A DNA stretch of 31,217 bases from a virus. Positions 7,505 to 14,290 of this stretch are shown in pieces (within the stretch, counting starts at the first letter, position 1; every line of letters begins with the position of its first letter). The translations under genes and the position numbers were made by a program. The notes beneath the pieces are model-generated. The model was given only the letters and a program-made list of their open reading frames with translations. It did no database searches and was not told the origin of the DNA. The stretch lies in the IMG/VR virus record IMGVR_UViG_3300027784_000019, positions 1 through 31,217 of that record. The stretch is one strand, 5' to 3'.

Positions 7505-7525
7505 ATGGTCAGGAGGTTGGCTTGA
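7505..7525 (+). CDS. Possible six-codon leader peptide
   Basis: ATG GTC AGG AGG TTG GCT TGA follows directly on the TAGACGAGG end of the structured element. Its AGG AGG codons are also the ribosome site of the Rad50-like gene, whose TTG start (7522) overlaps this stop. It could couple translation of the downstream gene to passage through two AGG arginine codons. Such a short ORF can arise by chance. Confidence 0.2.
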   Translation: MVRRLA

Positions 7526-8640
7526 TTCGGTCAATAAGAATACAAAACTTTCAAAGCCACAAAGACACCACTATCAACCTGGTTGATGGGATGAATGTGA
7601 TCGCCGGGAGCAGTGAGAGCGGGAAGTCTTCTGTCATCAGGGCAATAGAGTGGGTGCGTACCAACAGGCCTGTCGGTCTCGGATATCTGCGGGATGGCTC
7701 TGATGGCCCCATAGCTGTGACTATAACATTCGGGGACGGCCGATATATTGAGCGCATACGCAGCAAGTCGATAAACAAGTATGTGTTGGGAGGGAACGAG
7801 GGCATAACTGAGACATTTGATTCGGTGGGGACGGACGTTCCTGCCAGAGTCCTGGATTTGCTTGCCTTTGATGAGCACAATACCAGCTCCCAATTCGGCA
7901 AGATGTATCTCGTACAGTCATCCCCGCCAGCTGCGGCAAGGACGATCAATAAACTGGTGGGCTTTGACTCTCTTGGTGTTGCGGCAGGTATTGCAAGCTC
8001 TGAGATCCAATCTATGTCCAAAGAAGCCAATGAGGCCGAGGCAGAGATCGAACGATCAAAGGAGAGGCTCAAGCTATACGACGGACTTGATGATGTTGGC
8101 GTCTTGCTCGACCAAGCTGGCTATCTGGCCGCTGATGCGGATACCGTCCGATCCTATGCCGATAGATTACAGCACCAAGTAGAGGTAGGGGAGAAGGTAG
8201 AGGGCATTGCTAAAATCGGAGATAAGGAGCTCAAGGCCGATATAGAGCCTCTTGTCTCAAGGTGCTCGGATATCTCCTTGTTGCTCAAGGAACTAAGGTG
8301 GAACATCGGTCGCCTGGACACCGATATAGAGGTGTTGGAGGGATCGGCAAAGAGGGTTGACTACGAATCACTGGCCACAATAGACGACCTCATAGAGTCT
8401 TGCGATTCTGCGGCTGCTAATCTGTACCTTATGTTGAGGGACATTGATCTGCTCGGATCCAGGATTGAGCAAGTGGGAGCAAAGCATGGGGAGTGGGAGG
8501 GAGCAAAGGCGCAGCTTGATGGGGTGATAGGTATGGCAAGGGATGCTGCGAGCAAGCTGGATGCCTGCCCTCTTTGCAATGGTGAGCCGATCGGCGATTG
8601 TCCCGATGGCATTATAAACTGGGTTCTTGGAGGTAGTTGA
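7522..8640 (+). CDS. Rad50/SbcC-like ATPase, N-terminal lobe with zinc hook (split gene)
   Basis: 372 residues from TTG 7522, chosen because AGGAGG lies 5 bases upstream and the conserved LIRSIRIQNFQSHKDT begins there. Walker A is GSSESGKSS (about 29-37) and a Q-loop region lies near YLVQSSPP. The rest is coiled coil, ending near residue 350 in CPLCNG, a Rad50-type zinc-hook CxxC. There is no signature motif or Walker B, so this protein is only the N-lobe half of an SbcC/Rad50 ATPase. The missing half is encoded at 9791-10423, with a Mre11-like nuclease and a coiled-coil gene between. The complex would open and trim DNA ends for recombination-driven replication, like T4 gp46/gp47. The split is real by sequence; that the parts assemble is inferred. 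Confidence 0.82.
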   Translation: MIRSIRIQNFQSHKDTTINLVDGMNVIAGSSESGKSSVIRAIEWVRTNRPVGLGYLRDGSDGPIAVTITFGDGRYIERIRSKSINKYVLGGNEGITETFDSVGTDVPARVLDLLAFDEHNTSSQFGKMYLVQSSPPAAARTINKLVGFDSLGVAAGIASSEIQSMSKEANEAEAEIERSKERLKLYDGLDDVGVLLDQAGYLAADADTVRSYADRLQHQVEVGEKVEGIAKIGDKELKADIEPLVSRCSDISLLLKELRWNIGRLDTDIEVLEGSAKRVDYESLATIDDLIESCDSAAANLYLMLRDIDLLGSRIEQVGAKHGEWEGAKAQLDGVIGMARDAASKLDACPLCNGEPIGDCPDGIINWVLGGS

Positions 8641-9566
8641 TGGTTGATCTTTATCATAACGCTATCGTTGTGGCAGATACTCACCTTACATCTAAGCGAC
8701 CGGCGGTCCGCAAGGATGACTATGTGCTGGCGCAGCTGAGCAAGATGCAACAAATATTCGAGCTTGCATGGGAGCGGAGCGGTGGGTTGATCCTGCATTG
8801 CGGAGATCTCACGGACAAGCCAAGGCTTGACATCGGTATGTTGCTTGACCTTATATCTTTTGCCCGAAGGTATGGTGCGCAGATATACACAGTATTTGGG
8901 CAGCATGATCTCTCATATCGCCAAAGATCTAACACGGTACTGGCTTTGCTCGATTACATTGGTGTGGTGACAATTCTCGGCCCAAAGCCTGTGGCCCTTG
9001 ATCATGGCATTGATCTGTACGGCTGGAGCTTTGATGAGGCTGAGTATCCCACAATAGTAGACCACGACAAAACAAATATCCTTGTCATGCATCGGCTCGT
9101 GTCGGACAGACCTGAGTTCCCTGGCCATAAGGGATTCTTGACGCCAAATATGCTGTTCGGTTTGGGATTTGATTTCGTTTTTGCTGGTGACAATCACAGA
9201 ACATTCTTCGAGGTTCGTGGGGGTCGGTCCGTTGTCAGTCCTGGTTCCATGGTTCGGAAGTCAGTAGATCAAATCAACCATCAGCCCTCGGTATTTGATG
9301 CCGATATTAGGAGTGGGGCAATAGAGCAGATCAAGCTCAATGTTGAGCAGGACGTGTTCGGCTACACCTCATTGGATATCGGTATAAAGAAGGGCAAGGA
9401 GAAGATGAAGTTCCCTGAAATACTGTCCAGGCATAAGGCTGGTAGTAGTGTTTCTGTGGAGCAAGCCATCGAGAGTGCAGCAACGAAGGGGACGGACCCC
9501 AAGGTGATGGCCAAGGTATGGGAACTTCTCGAGAGAGCAAAGGGGGAGCACGATGGCGTACGATGA
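8640..9566 (+). CDS. Mre11/SbcD-like metallophosphoesterase nuclease
   Basis: 308 residues. The calcineurin-type metal motifs are in order: ADTHL near 12, HCGDLTD near 53, VFGQHDL near 84, VMHRL near 145, and AGDNHR near 182. In this family the two-metal site cuts DNA ends and hairpins, driven by the Rad50 ATPase. The C-terminal 70 residues are helical and may bind the Rad50 coil. ATG 8640 overlaps the N-lobe stop (TGATG), and the end overlaps the coiled-coil gene by 14 bases. So the nuclease is embedded between the split Rad50 parts. T4 gp47 is the functional counterpart. Confidence 0.85.
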   Translation: MVDLYHNAIVVADTHLTSKRPAVRKDDYVLAQLSKMQQIFELAWERSGGLILHCGDLTDKPRLDIGMLLDLISFARRYGAQIYTVFGQHDLSYRQRSNTVLALLDYIGVVTILGPKPVALDHGIDLYGWSFDEAEYPTIVDHDKTNILVMHRLVSDRPEFPGHKGFLTPNMLFGLGFDFVFAGDNHRTFFEVRGGRSVVSPGSMVRKSVDQINHQPSVFDADIRSGAIEQIKLNVEQDVFGYTSLDIGIKKGKEKMKFPEILSRHKAGSSVSVEQAIESAATKGTDPKVMAKVWELLERAKGEHDGVR

Positions 9567-9810
9567 TGCCTTGGAGGAGTTCAAGAGCCTGCGTGACAAG
9601 GCGAGCAAGATACGGAAGGATGTCGATAAGGCTTCTGCGCAATACGAGATGGTTATGGCCAACATCAAGGAGGATTTTGGTGTTGATTCCATAAAGGCAG
9701 CCAAGAAGTTGCTCGATGACAAGCGCAAAGAGGCGGAGAAGCTTGAGGCTGACCTCGAGGAGAATGTTGCTTTGCTGAGGGAGGCCATCGATGTCTTTGA
9801 AAGATCTTAG
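9553..9810 (+). CDS. Small coiled-coil protein, possible detached Rad50 coil segment
   Basis: 85 residues, almost one continuous charged helix (SLRDKASKIRKDVDKASAQYEM.., AKKLLDDKRKEAEKLEADLEENVALL) with heptad-like hydrophobics. It overlaps the Mre11-like gene by 14 bases and the Rad50 C-lobe gene by 20 bases. Position and structure suggest that it is the returning arm of the Rad50 coiled coil encoded apart from the ATPase lobe, or a bridge holding the two split halves together. No zinc-hook cysteines are present. The name is inferred from context only. Confidence 0.7.
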   Translation: MAYDDALEEFKSLRDKASKIRKDVDKASAQYEMVMANIKEDFGVDSIKAAKKLLDDKRKEAEKLEADLEENVALLREAIDVFERS

Positions 9811-10423
9811 GACGAGGTATGACCGACTGCAGCAGGTGGCGCAAACCATAGGCGATGACATTGTTGCTAATGAGCGCAGATTGCAGCAGCTATCCCGAGA
9901 CAAGGAGGAGCTCAAGTCTGCGAGGGCGATAATAAACGATGCCCAGGACTCACTGGTATCATCTGTTGAGGTTGATCTGAATTATCTCGTTAATGCTGCC
10001 ATTAGGGATATATTCCCTGATAGGGCTGATCGTTTTAGTGCAACCTTCCGAGGGCAATCCGATAAGCTGGTGTTAGACCTTGAGATGATGCGCAACGATC
10101 GGCCCATCCCAATAGTAGGAGGGAGGGGTGGTGGTCTGGTTAACACCGTTGAGGTTGCCTTGCGCTTTGTTGCTCTATCACTGTCAAATAGTCGGAGCAC
10201 CCTTGTCCTCGATCAGCCTTTCAGTGACCTGAGCGAGGATAGGCACAAGGTGTGCGGTGAATTCATATCCCAGCTATGCGACATCCTTGAGATACAGTTG
10301 CTAAGTGTATCCCATCAAAGCGAGTTCCGTGAGGCTGCTGATATGGTGGTAGAGCTGGAGTTAGATCGGGATGAGATCACCAGGATAGCAGGTCAAGCTA
10401 TAGAAAGGGAGGCATTAATCTGA
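9791..10423 (+). CDS. Rad50/SbcC-like ATPase, C-terminal lobe (split gene)
   Basis: 210 residues. A short N-terminal coiled coil (LRTRYDRLQQVAQTIGDDIVANERRLQQL) leads into the ATPase C-lobe. The ABC signature region is VGGRGGGLVNTVEVALRF (about 114-131), Walker B is STLVLDQPFSDLSEDR (about 137-152), and LLSVSHQSEF holds the H-switch histidine. Walker A is absent and is supplied by the protein at 7522-8640. ABC-type ATPases bind ATP between Walker A of one subunit and the signature of another, so separate polypeptides can still form an active dimer. It begins inside the coiled-coil gene and is followed after 1 base by a small unknown gene. Confidence 0.82.
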   Translation: MSLKDLRTRYDRLQQVAQTIGDDIVANERRLQQLSRDKEELKSARAIINDAQDSLVSSVEVDLNYLVNAAIRDIFPDRADRFSATFRGQSDKLVLDLEMMRNDRPIPIVGGRGGGLVNTVEVALRFVALSLSNSRSTLVLDQPFSDLSEDRHKVCGEFISQLCDILEIQLLSVSHQSEFREAADMVVELELDRDEITRIAGQAIEREALI

Positions 10424-10424
10424 G

Positions 10425-10718
10425 ATGGGAGAGAGCACTATGGAGTACAGATTTGAGAGAAGCACTAAGGACGGAACCAGCATGGAGTTGTTTGTATCGG
10501 GGACTGTGCAAGAGGTTATGATGATCCTCACACTGTTGTCGAGACAGACTGCCGGGAGGTCTTCTCCCGCACCAACAAAGGAGGAGGTGGAGGCGGCAAG
10601 GAAGAAATTTGCCGAGTCGCTACATGGGGTCCCCGGGATGTTCGATGATGCCGACATGTCCGGAGATACAAAGGCTAAAACAAGCAAGGGGAAGAAAGGG
10701 AGGAAGGATGATGGCTGA
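10425..10718 (+). CDS. Small unknown protein
   Basis: 97 residues, not recognised. An N-terminal beta-alpha part (MEYRFERSTKDGTSMELFVSGTVQEVMMILTLL) is followed by a lysine-rich tail (KAKTSKGKKGRKDDG). ATG 10440 is an alternative start with GGGAGAG just upstream. It overlaps the next gene by 8 bases. Confidence 0.6.
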   Translation: MGESTMEYRFERSTKDGTSMELFVSGTVQEVMMILTLLSRQTAGRSSPAPTKEEVEAARKKFAESLHGVPGMFDDADMSGDTKAKTSKGKKGRKDDG

Positions 10719-11094
10719 AGCAAAGGATAAGAGTGCGATCGAGCCCATCAGCCGAGAATTGGTTGAGTGGCATTTGGAGCAACTGGTCGGTGATAATGGT
10801 CGTGATGCGATGATCATTGTGGATAACGATGATAAGCAGATGGTTTTCTGCGCTCGTTGCTCGGGGGATTCTCTGGCGGCTGCTTGTCTCGGCATGGCGA
10901 AGAATTTGTCTGCCAACTTGAAGTTGACAGTGGTGAATGAACTTATGATTGATCTAATTAAGACTAATACGAGCTTGCCTGACGGGATTGCCGAAGAGTT
11001 GGAGGGCCTGATCCGGAGTGTTTCTGGATCCTCTTTGTCGGTTGATTCTGAGGATCACTCTGACGGCTATGCTGGGGGGCGAGCAGGTGCTTAG
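10711..11094 (+). CDS. Small unknown protein
   Basis: 127 residues, not recognised. The start at ATG 10711 follows AGGAAGG; ATG 10708 is possible. It has a helical N-terminus, a strand pair with MIIVDNDDKQMVFCARCSGDSLAAACLGMA (a CxxC that may be structural or metal-binding), then helices and a Ser/Gly-rich tail. It reads like a small alpha/beta phage accessory protein. Confidence 0.6.
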   Translation: MAEAKDKSAIEPISRELVEWHLEQLVGDNGRDAMIIVDNDDKQMVFCARCSGDSLAAACLGMAKNLSANLKLTVVNELMIDLIKTNTSLPDGIAEELEGLIRSVSGSSLSVDSEDHSDGYAGGRAGA

Positions 11095-11269
11095 ATCTCT
11101 GGTGTTGCTACTGCTTTCTGCACTCATTGGGGTTGCGATAGCTATGTCGATGAGTGCCCTGATAGAGTTGGAGCGGGAGCCAGTTTCCGAACAACTCCCT
11201 GCCATCGATCCTGATGGGGATCGCCAATTGCATGGCAGGGAGTTGTTCTATTCTGATTCTGATGGGTAG
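11069..11269 (+). CDS. Small single-span membrane protein
   Basis: 66 residues from ATG 11069; GTG 11087, directly behind a GGGGGGCGAG ribosome-like site, may be the true start. LRSLVLLLLSALIGVAIAMSMSAL is a clear transmembrane or signal-anchor segment, followed by a short acidic, mostly soluble tail. Small anchored proteins of this type in phages include spanin, holin-like and superinfection-exclusion proteins; no lysis partner is seen nearby. A 17-bp inverted repeat lies inside the second half of the frame. Confidence 0.5.
   Translation: MLGGEQVLRSLVLLLLSALIGVAIAMSMSALIELEREPVSEQLPAIDPDGDRQLHGRELFYSDSDG
11189..11248 (+). repeat. 17-bp perfect inverted repeat with inner hairpin
   Basis: GAACAACTCCCTGCCAT (11189-11205) is the exact reverse complement of ATGGCAGGGAGTTGTTC (11232-11248). 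The spacer holds a further stem, CGATCC 11206-11211 with GGATCG 11218-11223. The folded RNA would be a very stable stem within the end of the small membrane-protein gene, ~40 bases upstream of the tRNA-like gene. No T-run follows directly. It could be a processing site, a terminator of unusual kind or a regulatory stem. Confidence 0.75.
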
Positions 11270-11286
11270 GTTGGGTTAACGAGTTG

Positions 11287-11413
11287 CCGGTGGTGGCGGA
11301 ATTGGTAGACGCTATTATCTGAGATCCCGGATGTGAGCATCGTTCGAGTCACCTGCGTAGATCATGGTTGTATAGGTCCGGGACATTTGCGGGTTCGAGT
11401 CCTGCCCACCGGC
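11287..11413 (+). tRNA. tRNA-Leu(GAG)-like gene with an apparent ~37-base insert
   Basis: The acceptor stem CCGGTGG 11287-11293 pairs with CCACCGG 11406-11412, and two further pairs extend it outward (T11285-A11414, G11286-C11413). The D-arm GCG..CGC (11296-11312) with loop GAATTGGTAGA is typical of class II leucine tRNAs. The T-arm is GCGGG-TTCGAGT-CCTGC (11389-11405). The anticodon loop CTGAGAT (11319-11325) carries GAG. Its 5' stem ATTAT (11314-11318) finds a partner only at ATGGT 11364-11368. AGATC is repeated at 11322-11326 and 11359-11363; removing one repeat unit (37 bases) gives a tRNA of about 90 bases with an 8-base loop. CCA is not encoded. It may be an intron-bearing tRNA, a decayed one or a tRNA mimic. 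Confidence 0.5.
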
Positions 11414-11434
11414 ACAACCCAAAGGATAGGGAGC

Positions 11435-11497
11435 ATGGCGAAGAGGGCGAAGATTAAACACAAGAGGTGTGAGGATGGGGGTGATGAAGGGTTGTAA
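11435..11497 (+). CDS. Possible 20-residue basic peptide
   Basis: MAKRAKIKHKRCEDGGDEGL has a ribosome-like site (AGGATAGGGAGC) and overlaps the start of the next gene by 14 bases. The first half is strongly basic and the second acidic. It could be a leader that couples translation of the next gene. So short a frame is weak evidence by itself. Confidence 0.3.
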   Translation: MAKRAKIKHKRCEDGGDEGL

Positions 11498-11834
11498 CGA
11501 TCATGGGTGTTTGGTCGCAAAGCCTGCCGGTATGGGAACAAATGGCGGATGCCGATGTCCGGTTTGGAAGTTGCATGCGACGATAGCCAGGGTCCGAGCC
11601 GACAATGAGCGTCTCAAGGCTGAGATGGATGAGGCAGAGAAAACCCTCCTGTTGGAGAACAGATTGTTTGAGGAGAACGAGCGTTTTAAGGGATTGCTCA
11701 AGAAGATACAATCTGCCGGCGTCTGGTATCATTCTGCTTTTGAGATCGATATATGCGAGAAGGATCCTGACACAGGGGAGCACTGGGACGGCGAGAAGCT
11801 CGGGGAAGAGATCAGGAGGGCACTTGAAGAATAG
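11484..11834 (+). CDS. Small coiled-coil protein with cysteine-rich N-terminus
   Basis: 116 residues, not recognised. ATG 11484 is preceded by a GGGGG ribosome-like site; ATG 11475 is an alternative. The N-terminus has C4, C9, C23 and C25 in the mature numbering (MKGCNDHGC.., GGCRCPVWKLHA), which may bind a metal. A long coiled coil follows (IARVRADNERLKAEMDEAEKTLLLENRLFEENERFKGLLKKI), then a mixed C-terminal part. Such small zinc-and-coil proteins are common between phage replication and packaging genes, but no function can be assigned. Confidence 0.6.
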   Translation: MKGCNDHGCLVAKPAGMGTNGGCRCPVWKLHATIARVRADNERLKAEMDEAEKTLLLENRLFEENERFKGLLKKIQSAGVWYHSAFEIDICEKDPDTGEHWDGEKLGEEIRRALEE

Positions 11835-12063
11835 ACCAGGTATATCTTGGGGACCTGATCTCCGTATCAACCTGCTCCGCTCATCCGCTGGGTGGCTTGC
11901 TGTCTACTATGACAGTGAGTTGTCCAGTCCTGAGATCATTCGGATCTTCCAACCAAAGAGCACATTCGATTACCACCAGATGATGCAGTCCTTGGCGTTC
12001 TATAACTATCACACCTGCAGGCTATGTCCGGTGGTGAAGGCAGACATCGATGCCACCTCGTAG
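11824..12063 (+). CDS. Small unknown protein
   Basis: 79 residues starting at TTG 11824, which lies 4 bases after AGGAGGG and overlaps the previous gene by 11 bases. WGPDLRINLLRSSAGWLAVYYDSELSSPEIIRIFQP looks like a short helix-turn-helix-type fold, and CRLCPVV near the end has a CxxC. It could be a small DNA-binding protein. It is the last gene before an AT-rich promoter-like gap. Confidence 0.5.
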   Translation: MKNRPGISWGPDLRINLLRSSAGWLAVYYDSELSSPEIIRIFQPKSTFDYHQMMQSLAFYNYHTCRLCPVVKADIDATS

Positions 12064-12110
12064 CAAAAGACCACTCCCCGCAAAGCATCCGGCCATACAA
12101 ACCTACCACG

Positions 12111-12126
12111 GCTAAAAAATTTTAGC
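12111..12126 (+). repeat. Short AT-rich inverted repeat
   Basis: GCTAAAA 12111-12117 and TTTTAGC 12120-12126 are inverted with a 2-base gap; a realistic RNA hairpin would use GCTAA/TTAGC with a longer loop. No clear T-run follows, so this is a poor terminator candidate and may be a protein-binding site near the promoter. Confidence 0.35.
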
Positions 12127-12144
12127 ATCCTATTAAAAAAATCC

Positions 12145-12173
12145 TTTACTTTTAATAAACCAGCTATTATAGT
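12145..12173 (+). promoter_or_regulatory. Possible sigma-70-type promoter for the packaging/head operon
   Basis: TTTACT (12145-12150) and TATAGT (12168-12173) are separated by 17 bases in an AT-rich stretch (12112-12185) that stands out from the surrounding DNA. It lies upstream of the terminase small subunit, where a late or structural-operon promoter is expected. Confidence 0.4.
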
Positions 12174-12210
12174 TCTTATAGGACCAATATATTCAGGAGT
12201 TTGAATAGAT

Positions 12211-12903
12211 ATGTACAGGTTAAGCCTGAATTCAAAGTATATAAACAACAATCTTGGGGAATACAATGGCAAACTACACCCCAAGCTTGCCTATGAGATA
12301 TGCGCCCAAACTGGGGCTACGGATGAGAAGCTTGCTCGCATATTTCGTGTTGACCCAACGAGGGTGGAGGCATGGAAATCACGCTTCCCAGTATTCGGCA
12401 AAGCCGTCCGCAAAGGGAGGGATGAGTATGACACAAGAGAGGTGGAGTCAGCCATCCTTAAGAGGGCAAAGGGATATCAATACAAAGAAACGAAAACAGA
12501 GCGCATATTTGTGAGGCGCAAAGTTGAGGGTGGCAATGGCAAGAAGGGCAAGTATGAGATGGTGCCTGGCGTAAAGGTGACCGAAACACTCAAAACCCTA
12601 CCTCCTGATGTCGGTGCTGCCCAATGGTGGCTTGAAATACGCAACCCGGAGCGATGGCCATCAAGAGCATTGAAGGTTGAGAAGACCGAGCACAAGGAGC
12701 TCACTGTTAGGTTCGGTGTGGAGCAACTCAAGGAACTTGATGAGGGTGAGCTCAAAATACTCAAGCAAGTCAGCGATCGTTTGGCGGTTATTGAAGCTGA
12801 GGAAGAAGAGGGGTTTGATGTAGATGCAGCAATCGAGCAGCGATCTGAGAATGCCCGACGGCTTCTTGATAGACTTGGCTCTTGCGGAGAAGACGCTTCG
12901 TGA
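12211..12903 (+). CDS. terS: Terminase small subunit
   Basis: 230 residues. The N-terminal part (HPKLAYEICAQTGATDEKLARIFRVDPTRVEAWKSRFPVF) is a helix-turn-helix of the terminase small subunit type that recognises the packaging site. A YDTREVESAILKRAKGYQYKETKTER segment and a PPDVGAAQWWLEIRNPERWP segment match the central region of this family (the PD..A..FWL..R.PE.W pattern). The C-terminus is a charged helix. It precedes and overlaps the large subunit, the normal order. AGGAG lies about 12 bases upstream of ATG 12211, a long spacing. Confidence 0.85.
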   Translation: MYRLSLNSKYINNNLGEYNGKLHPKLAYEICAQTGATDEKLARIFRVDPTRVEAWKSRFPVFGKAVRKGRDEYDTREVESAILKRAKGYQYKETKTERIFVRRKVEGGNGKKGKYEMVPGVKVTETLKTLPPDVGAAQWWLEIRNPERWPSRALKVEKTEHKELTVRFGVEQLKELDEGELKILKQVSDRLAVIEAEEEEGFDVDAAIEQRSENARRLLDRLGSCGEDAS

Positions 12904-14290
12904 GTATGTCAAGCAAGCCTGGCATGTAGTAGAGCCCACCACTGATTATATTCATGGCTGGCATATAGATGCTATTTGCGAGCACCTCGAAGCTGTCACT
13001 CTTGGCCAAATAACTCGCCTTATAATCAACATCCCCCCAAGACACATGAAGTCCCTTCTCGTTGGTGTCCTTTGGCCAACCTGGGAGTGGGGACCATTCG
13101 GTATGCCGCACACAAGGTGGCTCGTATCCAGCTATGCCGACACACTATCCACTCGTGATTCCCTCAAATGTAGACGACTGATTGATGGTCCTTGGTACCA
13201 ACAGAGGTGGGGTGACAGATTCACTCTAACCACTGACCAGAACCAGAAGACAAGATTCGAGAATGATAAGACAGGATATAGGATCAGCACCAGTGTAAGG
13301 GGGATAGGGACGGGAGAAGGTGGGGATCGCATTGTTGTAGACGACCCACATAACGTGATGAAGGGGGAGTCGGAGCTCGACCGATTGAATACACTGTCAT
13401 GGTGGGACGAGTCAATGTCCACTCGTGTAAATAACCCAGACACATCAGCCAAAATAATCATACAGCAAAGAGTGCACGAGAGGGATTTGACTGGGCACTG
13501 TATTGCTAAGGAACTTGACTATGTCCACCTTTGCCTACCAGCAAGGTATGAACCCAAACACCCACACCCACCGAAGACCACTCTGAGGTTTGCAGACAGG
13601 CGGACAAAGGAGGGGGAGCCCTTGTGGCCTGGGTTGTATCATGATGTGGCGTTGTCAAGACTCGAAGCTGAGATGACCGAGTATGCTAAGGCGGGCCAGT
13701 TACAGCAAAGACCAGCGCCAAGAGGCGGAGGTTTGTTTGAAGTGGATCAGTTTAAACTCATTGATACCATGCCTCCGCCGCAGAACATTGTGGCTTCTGT
13801 TCGGTATTGGGACAAGGCTGCCACCGAAGGCGGAGGAGCCAATACTGCCGGTGTTCTTATGCATCGCACGATACAAGGCAGATATATAATCGAGGATTGC
13901 AAGACAGGGCAGTGGGGAGCAACGAAGCGAAATGCCAAGATGAAGCACACAGCTGAGGTGGATGGATATGAGGTTGTGATCTGGACAGAGCAGGAACCGG
14001 GTAGTGGTGGCAAAGAGTCAGCTGAGGCCACTGTAAGGGATTTGGCAGGATATCGTGTGTATCCCGATAGGGTGACTGGTAGCAAGGAGGTTCGGGCAGA
14101 ACCTTATTCTATACAAGTGAATGCCGGGAATGTGATGCTGGTAAAGGGCGAATGGGTGCGGAAATTCCTTGATGAGCACGAGTTATTTCCGAGGGGGAGC
14201 AAGAAGGATCAGGTAGATGCTGCTGCTGGTGCTTTCAATAAACTTGTTGGCAGGAAGGTGGCGGGATCGTTGTTAGGGGGAGGCAAATGA
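12824..14290 (+). CDS. terL: Terminase large subunit
   Basis: 488 residues. The ATPase N-terminus has the Walker A variant NIPPRHMKS (about 69-77), Walker B DRIVVDDPHN near 168, and a QQRVHERDL coupling segment near 208. The C-terminal RNase H-type nuclease domain has acidic residues in VRYWDKAAT, in IWTEQEPGSGGK and in KKDQVDAAAGAF. The motor cuts concatemeric DNA and pumps it through the portal. The ATG start used here overlaps the small subunit by 80 bases; ATG 12854 is an alternative that shortens the overlap. The stop overlaps the portal start (ATGA). Confidence 0.92.
   Translation: MQQSSSDLRMPDGFLIDLALAEKTLREYVKQAWHVVEPTTDYIHGWHIDAICEHLEAVTLGQITRLIINIPPRHMKSLLVGVLWPTWEWGPFGMPHTRWLVSSYADTLSTRDSLKCRRLIDGPWYQQRWGDRFTLTTDQNQKTRFENDKTGYRISTSVRGIGTGEGGDRIVVDDPHNVMKGESELDRLNTLSWWDESMSTRVNNPDTSAKIIIQQRVHERDLTGHCIAKELDYVHLCLPARYEPKHPHPPKTTLRFADRRTKEGEPLWPGLYHDVALSRLEAEMTEYAKAGQLQQRPAPRGGGLFEVDQFKLIDTMPPPQNIVASVRYWDKAATEGGGANTAGVLMHRTIQGRYIIEDCKTGQWGATKRNAKMKHTAEVDGYEVVIWTEQEPGSGGKESAEATVRDLAGYRVYPDRVTGSKEVRAEPYSIQVNAGNVMLVKGEWVRKFLDEHELFPRGSKKDQVDAAAGAFNKLVGRKVAGSLLGGGK

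Noticed and set aside
11326-11363. Group I intron in the tRNA-like gene
   Set aside because: The insert is about 37 bases, far too short for the conserved P3-P8 core of a group I intron.
12824-12853. Terminase small and large subunits as a single frameshifted gene
   Set aside because: Both have complete, intact family domains and independent starts; an 80-base overlap is ordinary for phage genes.
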